A stretch of DNA of 64,000 nt, from positions 16,320 through 80,319 of the forward strand of contig JAZOCU010000052.1 in assembly GCA_045596625.1 (NCBI GenBank), read 5' to 3'. The position numbers and the translations under genes were made by a program. Under the pieces are notes generated by a model. The model did not search any database. It saw only the letters and a list, made by a program, of their open reading frames with translations, and was not told where the DNA came from. The DNA comes from Firm-04 sp045596625. Its GTDB lineage: Bacteria; Bacillota; Clostridia; Oscillospirales; Ruminococcaceae. This document shows positions 25,040 to 35,326 of the stretch, piece by piece. Each line of letters opens with the position of its first letter. The stretch's first letter is position 1.

Positions 25040-27148
25040 TCAGATATTATACAAGATGTCGGAATAGGACGGGAACGGCCATTGCTCCGCAGGCACCAAC
25101 AGTTCCAATGCATCCGCAGGTGCACGCAGACGCTCCATAGCAGGAACAATGGTTTTACGATAAAACTCTGCTGTTTCGGAAGCACCGCTCAGCAATGCTG
25201 CTTTACCGGATTGTGCATTCAGATCGACAACTGCATCATACAAGCAAGCCGTCAGATCATTGAGTTCGGCAGCGATCTCCTTCTCCACACGTGCATCCAT
25301 GCCAACCTTTTCCTTGTCGGCAATGGCACGGCAAACCTCGCCGGAATATGCCATAGCAGTAGGCAGAATCATCTTTCTTGCCATATCGAGCATGGTCTTT
25401 GCCTCGATATGTATGGTCTTGCTGTAATTTTCAAGCAAAATTTCCATACGGGATGCAATTTCTGCACGGGTAAGGATGCTGTATTTTTCAAAGATCTCTA
25501 CGAACTCCGGACGAGTATACTGCTGTAAAGCCTCTACCGTAGAGGGATAATTCGGAAGATTTCGACGTTTGCATTCATCAAACCAGGCATCGCCATAGCC
25601 ATTGCCGTTGAAAATAATGTCCTTATTCTCACGGATGGTGCGCACCAGAAGAGCCTTCAAGGCTGTATGGAAATCCTCCGCAGCTTCCAGCTCAGTGGCA
25701 AACTGATCGATCTCCCATGCAAAGATCGTATTCATGACAAAATTGCAGCAGGAAATAGAATCGGCAGCACCCAACATACGGAATTCAAATTTATTGCCCG
25801 TAAAAGCTAAGGGCGAGGTGCGGTTGCGGTCGGTAGCATCCTTACGGAATTGCGGCATGGCATCCACGCCCACATTGAAGGCGATCTTTCCGGCGCCATC
25901 CAGAGGCTTATCCTGTTCGATGGCATCCAGTACCTTTTGCAGATCATCACCGATGAATACGGAAATCACAGTAGGCGGCGCTTCATTGCCGCCCAGACGG
26001 CAATCATTGCCGGCAGAAGCAGAGGACAAACGCAGCAGAGGCGCAAATTCCTTTACACCTTTCAGGATCGCACACAAAACAAGTAAAAACTGCAGGTTCT
26101 CGCGAGGCGTATCACCCGGATCCAACAGATTCTGACCGTCATCGGTCGTCAACGACCAGTTATTATGCTTACCCGATCCGCTGATGCCGGCAAAAGGCTT
26201 TTCATGCAGCAGACAAACCAGATCGTGCTTGAGTGCGATTTTCTTCATCAGCTCCATGGTGAGCTGATTGTGATCGGCAGCAATGTTGGATGTCGTATAA
26301 ACGGGTGCCAGCTCATGCTGTGCCGGAGCGACCTCGTTATGCTCCGTTTTTGCGTAGATACCGAGTTTCCAGAGCTCCTCATCAAGCTCCCGCATAAAAT
26401 CGGAAACACGCTGAGTAAGATTGCCGAAATAATGGTCATCCATCTCTTCGCCTCTGGGAGGCTTAGCACCGAAAAGCGTTCTGCCGGTGAGGATCAGATC
26501 CTTACGCTGATCATAGGCAGCTTTATCGATCAGAAAATATTCCTGCTCGGGGCCGACTGTTGTGGTCACACGCTGTACGGTTTCATTGCCAAACAGGCGC
26601 AGAATACGGACTGTCTGACGGCTGACAACCTCCATGGAGCGAAGCAGCGGGGTTTTTTTATCCAGCACTTCACCGTTATACGAGCAGAACGCCGTAGGAA
26701 TGCAAAGGGTACGATCCTTGATGAATGCATCCGAGGTGGGATCCCATGCAGTATAGCCTCTCGCCTCGAAAGTTGCTCTCAGACCGCCGGAAGGGAACGA
26801 TGACGCATCCGGCTCACCCTTGATCAGCTCCTTGCCGGAAAATTCCAAGATTACGCCGCCTTCACCGGATGGTGACAAAAAGGCATCATGTTTTTCTGCT
26901 GTAATACCGGTCATCGGCTGGAACCAATGTGTATAATGGGTACAGCCCTTTGAGACTGCCCAGTCCTTCATTGCACTGGCAACCACATCTGCCGTATCCT
27001 TCGGCAATGCAGTGCCAAGACGCTTGGTACGCATAACTGCTTCAAACACTTTGCGAGGCAGACAGCTTCGCATTACGCTTTCGTTAAATACATTGCAGCC
27101 AAAATAAGCATCCGGTGCCGAAGTGTTATTTGCATCGATCGTAAGCAT
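25040..27148 (-). CDS. glnN: Glutamine synthetase type III
   Basis: 702 aa, the length of GSIII, a dodecameric ATP-dependent glutamine synthetase found in Bacteroidetes, cyanobacteria and clostridia. GSIII signatures: CTHYTHWFQPMTG, AEKHDAFLSP, GPEQEYFLID, and the catalytic AGISGSGKHNNWSL and GNEAPPTVISVFIG segments, plus the long C-terminal extension. The start at 27148 has AAGGAG seven bases upstream. Promoter at 27209-27237. It stands next to citrate synthase, whose product feeds 2-oxoglutarate and thus glutamate/glutamine formation. No glnR or TnrA site was recognised. Confidence 0.96.
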   Translation of the reverse strand: MLTIDANNTSAPDAYFGCNVFNESVMRSCLPRKVFEAVMRTKRLGTALPKDTADVVASAMKDWAVSKGCTHYTHWFQPMTGITAEKHDAFLSPSGEGGVILEFSGKELIKGEPDASSFPSGGLRATFEARGYTAWDPTSDAFIKDRTLCIPTAFCSYNGEVLDKKTPLLRSMEVVSRQTVRILRLFGNETVQRVTTTVGPEQEYFLIDKAAYDQRKDLILTGRTLFGAKPPRGEEMDDHYFGNLTQRVSDFMRELDEELWKLGIYAKTEHNEVAPAQHELAPVYTTSNIAADHNQLTMELMKKIALKHDLVCLLHEKPFAGISGSGKHNNWSLTTDDGQNLLDPGDTPRENLQFLLVLCAILKGVKEFAPLLRLSSASAGNDCRLGGNEAPPTVISVFIGDDLQKVLDAIEQDKPLDGAGKIAFNVGVDAMPQFRKDATDRNRTSPLAFTGNKFEFRMLGAADSISCCNFVMNTIFAWEIDQFATELEAAEDFHTALKALLVRTIRENKDIIFNGNGYGDAWFDECKRRNLPNYPSTVEALQQYTRPEFVEIFEKYSILTRAEIASRMEILLENYSKTIHIEAKTMLDMARKMILPTAMAYSGEVCRAIADKEKVGMDARVEKEIAAELNDLTACLYDAVVDLNAQSGKAALLSGASETAEFYRKTIVPAMERLRAPADALELLVPAEQWPFPSYSDILYNI

Positions 27149-27208
27149 ACCGTTTCTCCTTGAAATGATGTTTTTCCGATGCCCAAAGCATCGGCTTTTC
27201 AATCTAAT

Positions 27209-27237
27209 ATTATAGCAGATTTTCTCTCAGAAAGCAA
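27209..27237 (-). promoter_or_regulatory. Sigma-A promoter of glnN
   Basis: On the minus strand: TTGCTT, 17-bp spacer, TATAAT, about 60 bases upstream of the ATG. Confidence 0.72.
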
Positions 27238-27284
27238 GCAGTTTTCCCGATTCTTCCATAGGATTTTCTTTTCTTCCGATATTT

Positions 27285-27356
27285 TTTGCAAAAAAAACAA
27301 AAATGCTCCGCAGCTGTAACAAAAAGCAGTATCATTTGCCTGTTACAGCTGCGGAG
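27285..27356 (-). terminator. Terminator of gltA
   Basis: A 16-bp perfect inverted repeat (27306-27321 with 27341-27356) is followed on the minus strand by ATTTTTGTTTTTTTTGC. It insulates glnN from gltA, so each is transcribed separately. Confidence 0.9.
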
Positions 27357-27370
27357 ATTCGATGTCATTA

Positions 27371-28744
27371 TCACTCACGTTGATCGATAGGCACATAGGC
27401 TACATCATCCTTGACGGCACGATATGCCGGACGAATGATCTTGTTGGCATTGAGAAGCTCCTCTAGGCGATGTGCCGACCAGCCTGCGATCCGTGCACAG
27501 GCAAACAGCGGTGTAAACAACTCATTGGGCAGATTCAGCATACGATATACCAAGCCGGAATAGAAGTCCACGTTGGCACAAACGCCCTTGTAAATACGAC
27601 GTTCCTCCGCAATCACCTGCGGTGCAAGGCGCTCTACCAATGTATACAGTGCATATTCCTTCAGACATTGTTTTTCTTCGGCAAGCTGTTCGACAAAACC
27701 GCGCAGCACAGTTGCTCTGGGATCACTGTGGGAGTATACCGCATGCCCCATACCATAAATCAGACCGGAATGATCAAAGGCATCCTTATGAAGCATTCTG
27801 CGAAGATAATTGCCTACTTCTTCCTCATCGGCCCAGTCATGTACGCTTTCCTTGATATCATCAAACATCTGCACGACCTTGATATTGGCGCCGCCATGCT
27901 TGGGTCCCTTCAGAGAACCCAGTGCCGCCGCGATCGCAGAATAAGTATCAGTACCGGAAGAAGAAACCACATGCACTGTAAAGCTGGAATTATTACCGCC
28001 GCCATGTTCTGCATGCAAGACCATAGCAAGATCCAAAATCTGCGCCTCAAGAGGCGTAAATTTGCGATCCGCACGAAGCATGCTCAACAGATTTTCCGCT
28101 GCCGAGAGGCTGGGGTCCGGCTGATGAAGGAACAGGCTCTTATCGTTTTTGTAATAGCGGTATGCCTGATAACCATATACCGCAATAGAAGGGAACTGCG
28201 CGATCAGCTGGATACACTGACGCAATACATTGGAGATCGTAGTATCATTGGGGTTGTGGTCATAAGCATACAGCGTCAGCACACTGCGGGCAAGGGTATT
28301 CATCATATCCTCACTGGGCGATTTCATGATGACATCACGGGTAAAGGATGCGGGCAAAGTACGGCAGCTTTGCAACAGCGTACAGAATTCTGCCAGCTGC
28401 TCTTTGGTCGGCAGTTCACCAAACAAGAGAAGATATACCGTCTCCTCATAGCCAAGTCGCTGATCCTTCATAAAGCCCTGCACAAGATCCTCAATGGCAT
28501 ACCCGCGGAAGAACAGCTGTCCATCTCCGAGCTGTGTTTCTCCATTGACCTCCACACCGGGGACGATCTTGCTGATATTGGTCAATCCGGCGCAAACGCC
28601 CTTACCGTTGATATCACGCAGGCCACGCTTTACATCATATTGTCCGTAAAGCGAAGGATCGATCTGATAATTCTTTTCACAAAGTGTCGAAAGCTGCTCG
28701 ATCTTTGTCTGCATGGCAAATTTATTCAGCATACCCATTCCCAT
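27371..28744 (-). CDS. gltA: Citrate synthase
   Basis: 457 aa. Condenses oxaloacetate and acetyl-CoA to citrate. Core signatures: QLFFRGYAIEDL, LHAEHGGGNNSSF (substrate-binding His), LKGPKHGGAN (catalytic His), MGHAVYSHSDPRA (catalytic region) and FYSGLVYRML. It is slightly longer than usual because of an N-terminal helical extension of ~45 residues, as in clostridial forms. The ATG at 28744 has AAAGGAG ten bases upstream; an in-frame extension of 20 codons lacks a ribosome site. A type II methylcitrate activity cannot be excluded. With no other TCA gene nearby, it probably serves glutamate synthesis. Confidence 0.93.
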   Translation of the reverse strand: MGMGMLNKFAMQTKIEQLSTLCEKNYQIDPSLYGQYDVKRGLRDINGKGVCAGLTNISKIVPGVEVNGETQLGDGQLFFRGYAIEDLVQGFMKDQRLGYEETVYLLLFGELPTKEQLAEFCTLLQSCRTLPASFTRDVIMKSPSEDMMNTLARSVLTLYAYDHNPNDTTISNVLRQCIQLIAQFPSIAVYGYQAYRYYKNDKSLFLHQPDPSLSAAENLLSMLRADRKFTPLEAQILDLAMVLHAEHGGGNNSSFTVHVVSSSGTDTYSAIAAALGSLKGPKHGGANIKVVQMFDDIKESVHDWADEEEVGNYLRRMLHKDAFDHSGLIYGMGHAVYSHSDPRATVLRGFVEQLAEEKQCLKEYALYTLVERLAPQVIAEERRIYKGVCANVDFYSGLVYRMLNLPNELFTPLFACARIAGWSAHRLEELLNANKIIRPAYRAVKDDVAYVPIDQRE

Positions 28745-28909
28745 TAGTCTTCGGCTCCTTTCTTCTGTGACGGAGTCGAGGGGTATTCCCCCCGTTGATT
28801 TCACAATAAAGCGTAATTTACATCATAAACTTTACAAAAAAACAATGCATTTTTATCAAACGTCTGTCAAGGTCATTCTTACATCATTTCCATGAACGAC
28901 AGGTTTTTC

Positions 28910-31339
28910 TCAGCGCTGCGTTACTCCGAACTGCTTTTCCATCTTTTTCAGGATGGTTGCCACGAACTGCTCAATCTCCTCATCGGTAAAGGCATGATCG
29001 GCAGGAGTGAAGGTCAGAGAGAATGCCATAGACTGCTTGCCCTTTTCGATCTGCTCGCCCCGATAGACATCAAAAAGCTTGACATCGGTCAGTCTTGCAC
29101 AAGCCTTGCGCATCGCCGCAGTCAGATCGCCGCAAAGAAGTCCCTCATCGACAAGCAAAGCAAGATCACGCTGTACCACAGGGAATTTGGGCAGCGGTAC
29201 AAAGCGACGATCCGCAGAAAGGGCAGACATCAGTTGATCCAAAGAAAGCTCACATAGACAAGCAGTGTGTTCGGAAATCAACTGATCACACAGATCATGT
29301 GCCAGCATACCGATCCAGCCGATTTTGCAGCCGTCCAAAAACACCTCGGCGGTCATGCCCGGATGCAGGAACGGATATGCAGTAGGATCCTCCGGCTTTT
29401 TATAGTCAAAAGCAAGGCGGAAGGTATCTGCAAGGCCCTCCAGCACAGCCTTGCCATCGAAAAAGCTGAGCTTGCTGCCGAACAAGGCAATGGCAAGTGA
29501 TTCTTTTTCTTCGGGCGGACAGGTCGGCGGGATCATCTCAGCGTGGAAGGTTTTTGCGACCTCAAACAATCTGCCGGCATCATTGCCGCGACGGATATTC
29601 CGCACCACAGAATTCAGCATCGAGGGTGTGAGCATTGTACGCATCACGGAAAGATCTTCACTGATGGGATTGCGGATCCGGATCGCCTTGCGCTGCGGTG
29701 CATCCTCAGGCAGACGAAGCAGATCAAAATCCTTCGGTGAATAGAAGGAATAGTGGATGGTCTCATAGCAGCCCTGTGCACACAATGCCTGCTTCAGCTT
29801 CAGCAGATCACGCTGCTGCTGATTTCTTCCGCCGGCAGTCACCTGTGCTGCGGCGAGGAAGGTCGGACGGATATGAGAATAACCGTACATACGGATCAGC
29901 TCCTCGGCAATATCGGGAGCATTTTCGATATCCTCACGATAAGGGGGCACCTGAAGATGCAGCGTATCTCCATCGATTTCAGGCATAAAGTCCAGATTCT
30001 GCATGATCCGCAGAATGTCTGCATCGGGCACGGTAATGCCAAGCAGCGCATTCATGGAAGCAATACTCACAGAAATCGGACGGCGCTCTACGGAATTACC
30101 GGAAGACACTTCAAAATGAGCCGCTGTCACAGTGCCGCAGGCAAGTTCTTCAATCAGATGCAGTGCACGCTGCATACCCAGTTGGGTGGTGTATTCATCC
30201 AGACCCTTCTCAAACCGGGAACTGCTGTCGGAATGCTGCCCCAAAGCTCTCGCAGTACGGCGCACATTGTCACGGGCAAATTTAGCAGCCTCAAACACTA
30301 CCTCGGCGGTATCTGCCTTGATCTCGGAATTGAGACCGCCCATAATGCCGGCAAGTGCAACCGGCTTTTTGCCGTCACAGATCACCAAATTGGCAGGATT
30401 CAGCTTAAACTCCTTTTCATCCAATGTGACGATCGGCTCACCCTCTTTGGCACGGCGCACACAAATCGTATTGCCTTCCAGATCACGCCGATCAAAAGCA
30501 TGCATCGGCTGACCGAATTCCTTCAGCACATAATTGGTGATATCCACAATATTAGAGATCGAGCGAATGCCCACCAAAGCCAGTCGGCGGCGCATCCATG
30601 CAGGTGATTGTCCCATTTGGATATTGCGGACATAATGCGCAATATAACGCGGACAAAGGTCAGGCGCTTCCACAGAAACACTGAACGCAAAGGGAACAGA
30701 ATCATCCATGGTATACGCCAACGCAGGCATTTTCAAAGGCTGACCCAAAGCTGCTGCCACTTCTCTTGCAATACCCAGCACCGATTGACAATCAGGACGA
30801 TTGGCAGTGATGCTGATATCATACATCCAATCATCCAATCCCACCAGAGGCTTCACATCCGCACCGGGCTGTGCATCCTCCGGCAGTACCAGCAGACCGC
30901 AATAATCGGCACCCGGATACAAATCTTCATTCAGACCGATCTCCACACCGGAACAGAGCATGCCAAAGGATTCGATACCTCTGAGCTTGCCCTTCTTGAT
31001 CTTCATGACACCTTCTACCGTAACATGATCCTTTGCGGTAGCATAAACGGTTGCGCCAACCATAGCAACAGGATATTTTCCGCCTGCCTTGACATTATCT
31101 GCTCCGCAGCAGATCTGGAATGTGCCATAACTGCCGCAGTCCACCTGGCATACATGAAGATGAGTATCCGGCACAGGCTCGCACTCCAGCACTTCGCCCA
31201 CAACAACGCCGGAAATATCGGCACCCAGCTCGGTCAGGGTCTCTACCTCAAAGCCGCAGTCAAAAAGCTTGGTTTCCAGCTCCTGCGGTGTTACATTGAT
31301 ATCCACATATTCTTTCAGCCAACTAAGCGGTACGATCAT
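28910..31339 (-). CDS. pheT: Phenylalanine--tRNA ligase beta subunit
   Basis: 809 aa. Beta chain of the alpha2-beta2 enzyme. An N-terminal IVPLSWLKEYVDI start, an EMAP/OB tRNA-binding domain (residues ~40-150), the B3/B4 editing domain (~210-400), the B5 domain (~405-475) and a C-terminal anticodon-binding ferredoxin-like domain (~715-809) follow in the family order. It begins 48 bases after pheS on the same strand and shares its promoter. No clear terminator was seen after its stop. Confidence 0.97.
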   Translation of the reverse strand: MIVPLSWLKEYVDINVTPQELETKLFDCGFEVETLTELGADISGVVVGEVLECEPVPDTHLHVCQVDCGSYGTFQICCGADNVKAGGKYPVAMVGATVYATAKDHVTVEGVMKIKKGKLRGIESFGMLCSGVEIGLNEDLYPGADYCGLLVLPEDAQPGADVKPLVGLDDWMYDISITANRPDCQSVLGIAREVAAALGQPLKMPALAYTMDDSVPFAFSVSVEAPDLCPRYIAHYVRNIQMGQSPAWMRRRLALVGIRSISNIVDITNYVLKEFGQPMHAFDRRDLEGNTICVRRAKEGEPIVTLDEKEFKLNPANLVICDGKKPVALAGIMGGLNSEIKADTAEVVFEAAKFARDNVRRTARALGQHSDSSSRFEKGLDEYTTQLGMQRALHLIEELACGTVTAAHFEVSSGNSVERRPISVSIASMNALLGITVPDADILRIMQNLDFMPEIDGDTLHLQVPPYREDIENAPDIAEELIRMYGYSHIRPTFLAAAQVTAGGRNQQQRDLLKLKQALCAQGCYETIHYSFYSPKDFDLLRLPEDAPQRKAIRIRNPISEDLSVMRTMLTPSMLNSVVRNIRRGNDAGRLFEVAKTFHAEMIPPTCPPEEKESLAIALFGSKLSFFDGKAVLEGLADTFRLAFDYKKPEDPTAYPFLHPGMTAEVFLDGCKIGWIGMLAHDLCDQLISEHTACLCELSLDQLMSALSADRRFVPLPKFPVVQRDLALLVDEGLLCGDLTAAMRKACARLTDVKLFDVYRGEQIEKGKQSMAFSLTFTPADHAFTDEEIEQFVATILKKMEKQFGVTQR

Positions 31340-31387
31340 GATATGTTTTTCCTTTCTATCGCAAAATTCAAAGCAAACCGCATGGTA

Positions 31388-32413
31388 TCAGTCTCTGAAC
31401 TGCTCCAATACTCTTACATCGGATTCAAACAGCAGCTTGATATTGGGAATGCCGTATTTCAGCATCGCAATACGCTCGACACCCATACCGAAAGCAAAAC
31501 CTGTATAAACATCGGGATCCACACCGCAGTTTTCCAGCACATGGCGATTCACCATGCCGGCACCCAGCACCTCGATCCAGCCGGTATCCTTGCACAATCG
31601 ACAGCCCTTGCCGCCGCAGGCAAAGCAGCTGACATCCACTTCCACCGAAGGCTCGGTGAAAGGGAAATAAGACGGACGCAGACGAGTACGGACATCCTGA
31701 CCGAAAATACGCTGTGCAAATACATCCAGCATACCCTGCAAATCACAAAGCGTAATGCCCTTATCCACCACAAGACCTTCCATCTGCGAGAACATGGGCG
31801 AATGTGTTGCATCATCATCGGAACGAAATACCTTGCCGGGCGAAAGAATCTTAATGGGAGGCTGCGCATTCTCCATGACACGAATCTGACCGGCAGAGGT
31901 CTGCGTGCGCAAAAGCAGATCCTCAGTAATATAAAATGTATCCTGCATATCACGGGCAGGATGATCGGCAGGGGTATTGAGCGCAGTGAAGTTATAGTAA
32001 TCGTTCTCGATCTCCGGCCCCTCAAAAATAGTGAATCCCATGCCCACAAAAATATCGATCAATTCATTGACAATCAAGGTGTTGGGATGCAGTGCACCGT
32101 GCTGCTGTGTCGCAGCGGGCATCGTTACATCGATCTGCTCGGCAGCATTTTTGCGGGCAAGCTCCTCAGCCTTCAGACGGGCATCCTGCGCCGTAAAGAA
32201 CTCCAGCGCCCACTGCTTCAGCTCATTGACGATCTTGCCGAAAGCAGGACGCTCCTCAGGCGAAAGATCACGCATATTTTTCATCAATGCAGTGATTTTG
32301 CCGGTTTTATTATCGAGATACTGCTTTCTCAGCAGATACATCTCTTTAGAATCGGTAATGGGGGCAGCAGCGGCTTCAATTTCCTGCTGCATTCTGCGGA
32401 TCTGCTCTTCCAT
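31388..32413 (-). CDS. pheS: Phenylalanine--tRNA ligase alpha subunit
   Basis: 341 aa. Catalytic alpha chain: an N-terminal coiled-coil tRNA-binding region (residues ~1-90), then class II motif 2 (RSDDDATHSPMFSQMEG) and motif 3 (GFAFGMGVERIAMLKYG), with the Cys-rich FACGGKGCRLCKDTGW zinc-like loop. First gene of pheST. GAGAGGATGG precedes the ATG. The transcript leader is only about 50 bases and holds no T-box specifier stem or antiterminator, so T-box control is absent. Confidence 0.97.
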   Translation of the reverse strand: MEEQIRRMQQEIEAAAAPITDSKEMYLLRKQYLDNKTGKITALMKNMRDLSPEERPAFGKIVNELKQWALEFFTAQDARLKAEELARKNAAEQIDVTMPAATQQHGALHPNTLIVNELIDIFVGMGFTIFEGPEIENDYYNFTALNTPADHPARDMQDTFYITEDLLLRTQTSAGQIRVMENAQPPIKILSPGKVFRSDDDATHSPMFSQMEGLVVDKGITLCDLQGMLDVFAQRIFGQDVRTRLRPSYFPFTEPSVEVDVSCFACGGKGCRLCKDTGWIEVLGAGMVNRHVLENCGVDPDVYTGFAFGMGVERIAMLKYGIPNIKLLFESDVRVLEQFRD

Positions 32414-32469
32414 GAATGTTATGCCATCCTCTCTGAAAAGAATTTCAGTACACTAAAATCGTACCTTTT

Positions 32470-32498
32470 AGTATACCGCAAATACCCGGGGTTGTCAA
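32470..32498 (-). promoter_or_regulatory. Sigma-A promoter of pheST
   Basis: On the minus strand: TTGACA, 17-bp spacer, TATACT, 57 bases upstream of the pheS ATG. Confidence 0.83.
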
Positions 32499-32643
32499 GA
32501 GGGGGCCACCAAAAACGTGGCTGCATCGATTCTGTTTTCCAAAATCAAAGGCGTCGGAAAAAAATCTCCGCTCCCCTTTCCCATCTTGCATGGAACAAAA
32601 CTGCTTTTATCTCTGAAAAAGCGAACTTTCGTTCTGAAAAGGC

Positions 32644-32672
32644 TTTACTTTTTCAAGAGCTTGTGGTATAAT
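32644..32672 (+). promoter_or_regulatory. Sigma-A promoter of the YfhO-type gene
   Basis: TTTACT, a 17-bp spacer and TATAAT lie about 70 bases upstream of the ATG at 32744. Confidence 0.7.
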
Positions 32673-32743
32673 AAAAAATGATATGCTGTCGGCGGCATGA
32701 TCCGCTTACAGCACCGAATCTGATGGCATGGAGGCTCTCTTTC

Positions 32744-35326
32744 ATGAAGCTGCGCAATCCTTTTTCATCCTCCCATCTGGCGGATGACCGCCGTGAGCCC
32801 TATTTGCAGGTATTTCTGCTGGGATTCTTCGTTCTGCTGCTGGTACTTGTACCCATTATAATCTTTACCGGCGGCTACTTTATCTATTACGGCGATTACA
32901 ATTCGCAGCAGATGCCCTTTTATCTGGTTGCGCATGAAGCAGTTCAAAACGGTGCTTTCGGTTGGAACTGGAATACGGATCTGGGTGCCAACTTCATCGG
33001 CTCTTATTCCTTCTATCTGCTGGGCAGCCCTTTTTTCTGGCTCACTGTTCCCTTTCCGAGAGAATCCGTTCTGTATCTGATGCCCTATCTGCTGGCATTG
33101 AAGCACGGTGTGGCTGCATTGACCGCCTATGCCTTCATACGGCGCTTTGTACGCAATCGGCAGGCATCTGTGATCGGTGCGCTGCTCTATGCCTTTTCCG
33201 GCTTCCAGCTGTTTAATATTTTCTTCAACCATTTTCAAGATGTCACAGCGTTTTTTCCGCTGCTGCTGATTGCACTGGAGGAACGGGTCAACAATGACCG
33301 CAGAGGCGTATTTGCTCTGGCAACTGCATTGATGGCTATTCTCAATTACTTTTTCTTTACCGGACAGATCGTATTTGTACTGCTCTATTTTCTACTGCGC
33401 TGTCCCTGCAAGGATTTTCACATCACCTTGCGGAAGTTCTTCAGCATCGCACTGGAATCCATCATCGGTGTGATGCTTTCGGGCTTTATGCTGCTGCCCT
33501 CGGCACTGGCAATTCTGGATAACAATCGTGTCAGCACTTCTCTGAACGGTATGGATATGGTCACATACAGCGACCGCACCCGCGTACTGCGTATTATCCA
33601 GAGCTTCTTTATGATCCCCGATGTTCCGGCAAGACCCAATCTGCTGGAAACCGAATATGGCAAATGGGCATCCATCGGCGGATATCTGCCGCTGTTTTCC
33701 ATGACCGGCGTGCTTTCCTTTATGGCAGAAAAGAAAAAGCACTGGGCAACTCGCCTTACAACGATCTGCATCATTTGCGCCATGTTCCCCATACTCAACA
33801 GTATGTTCTATGCCTTTAACAGCTCCTACTATGCCCGTTGGTACTATATGCCCATTCTCATTATGGCAATGATGACTGCCTATGTGCTGGATCATGCCAA
33901 GATCTCCATGAAAAGAAGCTTCTGGATATGCGGCTTTGTATTGCTGGGCTGCGCTGTGATCGCCTGTCTGCCAAAGAAAACATCGGAAGGCGAAACGCTG
34001 CATTTCCAGTTCCCGCAATATCCTTGGTATTTCTGGCTGGTTCTGGTGCTTTGTCTTTTGATGCTCTACGCAGCTGCCGTCCTGGTAAGCCGCAAAAGAA
34101 AAAGTCTGCCGTTTATGAACATGGCATTATGGGCAACTGCCTTTTCGTGTATGATCTGTACGGCAGCGGTTGTCTATTTCGGAATCGGCCTCGGTATGTA
34201 TCCACCGAATTATGTTGCCTATGCCATTAACGGCAAAGAGGATATCCGGCTGGAGGAAGAAGAAAATCAGTTTTTCCGTGTGGATATTTCCGAGGATTTC
34301 GATAATTATCCCATGCACTGGGGATATTCCTCCATGCGATGCTTCCACAGTATCGTACCGACATCCATTATGGATTTCTATTCCGCTATCGGTGTAACCC
34401 GTGATGTCGCATCCCGTGCAGAAACCAAACATTATCCGCTGCGCGCGCTGTTTTCGGTCAAGTACTACTTTGATAAATACTATACCGATGAAGCCGAAAC
34501 ATATGCCTATGATGTAGGTCTGCCGGGCTTTACTTTCAAAGAAAAGCAAAACGGATTTTATGTCTATGAAAATCAGTATTACGTGCCCATGGGCATTGCA
34601 TACGACCGGTATATCGACGAAGCAGAGCTGGATAAAAGCACCGATCTCACCAAAGAAAAGATCATGCTTAAGGCTCTGGGCATGGATCTCAGCCAGATCA
34701 TCAAGTATCGGGATATCCTCTCTCCCATCAGCGATTCTGAAAAATTCGGCGTGACGGAAGAAACCTATCTGACACAATGCGAACAGATGGCTGCCAATGC
34801 CTGTTCTGCATTTTCCTATCATTCCTATGGCTTTGATGCCTCGATCACTCTGGATGCACCCAAGCTTGTATTTTTCAGCGTTCCATATGAAGACGGCTGG
34901 AGCGCAACCGTCAACGGAAAGCCAGTGGATGTAGAGCGTGTCAATTACGGTTTCATGGCAGTACGCTGTGAGGAAGGCGAAAATGCGATCTGCTTCTCCT
35001 ATGAAACACCCGGTCTTGCATTCGGCTTCCGATTGACCATATGCGGATTACTGCTGCTTGCTGCCTATCTGCTTTGGGCAAAATGGAAGTTCCGTAAGCA
35101 GCGTCCGAAGGTACCTGCTCATACTCATTATTATGATTATGATTCTGTGATTCCCATGCCTATGCACAGAATGTATCTGCAATATGCGGCAGAAAAGCAT
35201 CAGCAGACACACGATCCTGCGCCGCCGGAGGAAGAACACTCTCCGACGCAAGAGGATACTGCTCCTGCTTCGGCCGATCAGCCCCAATCCCTTGATGAAA
35301 AGGAGAATCCCGACCATGCAGAATGA
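32744..35326 (+). CDS. YfhO-family membrane protein (putative lipid-linked glycosyltransferase)
   Basis: 860 aa. A GT-C-like topology: about thirteen membrane segments in residues 20-500, with an early acidic loop (GDYNSQQMPF, near residue 55), then a large extracytoplasmic domain (~500-765), a last membrane helix (~770-790) and a Pro/Glu-rich cytoplasmic tail. In Firmicutes YfhO-type proteins glycosylate teichoic or lipoteichoic acid. Of several in-frame ATGs, 32744 has GGAGG nine bases upstream. It overlaps the Nudix gene by 11 bases. Confidence 0.82.
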   Translation: MKLRNPFSSSHLADDRREPYLQVFLLGFFVLLLVLVPIIIFTGGYFIYYGDYNSQQMPFYLVAHEAVQNGAFGWNWNTDLGANFIGSYSFYLLGSPFFWLTVPFPRESVLYLMPYLLALKHGVAALTAYAFIRRFVRNRQASVIGALLYAFSGFQLFNIFFNHFQDVTAFFPLLLIALEERVNNDRRGVFALATALMAILNYFFFTGQIVFVLLYFLLRCPCKDFHITLRKFFSIALESIIGVMLSGFMLLPSALAILDNNRVSTSLNGMDMVTYSDRTRVLRIIQSFFMIPDVPARPNLLETEYGKWASIGGYLPLFSMTGVLSFMAEKKKHWATRLTTICIICAMFPILNSMFYAFNSSYYARWYYMPILIMAMMTAYVLDHAKISMKRSFWICGFVLLGCAVIACLPKKTSEGETLHFQFPQYPWYFWLVLVLCLLMLYAAAVLVSRKRKSLPFMNMALWATAFSCMICTAAVVYFGIGLGMYPPNYVAYAINGKEDIRLEEEENQFFRVDISEDFDNYPMHWGYSSMRCFHSIVPTSIMDFYSAIGVTRDVASRAETKHYPLRALFSVKYYFDKYYTDEAETYAYDVGLPGFTFKEKQNGFYVYENQYYVPMGIAYDRYIDEAELDKSTDLTKEKIMLKALGMDLSQIIKYRDILSPISDSEKFGVTEETYLTQCEQMAANACSAFSYHSYGFDASITLDAPKLVFFSVPYEDGWSATVNGKPVDVERVNYGFMAVRCEEGENAICFSYETPGLAFGFRLTICGLLLLAAYLLWAKWKFRKQRPKVPAHTHYYDYDSVIPMPMHRMYLQYAAEKHQQTHDPAPPEEEHSPTQEDTAPASADQPQSLDEKENPDHAE

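Larger units (their letters stand above)
32414..32743. other. Divergent intergenic region between pheS and the YfhO-type gene
   Basis: 330 bases without a gene. It holds the pheST promoter (minus) and the YfhO-type gene promoter (plus), plus a small hairpin GCCAC-N7-GTGGC (32506-32522) just upstream of the pheST -35. Nothing else was recognised. Confidence 0.7.

Noticed and set aside
28745..28909. Promoter for gltA (TTGACA with CATTGT at 17 bp)
   Set aside because: The -35 is perfect but the -10 is poor and no alternative is better, so no feature was entered.
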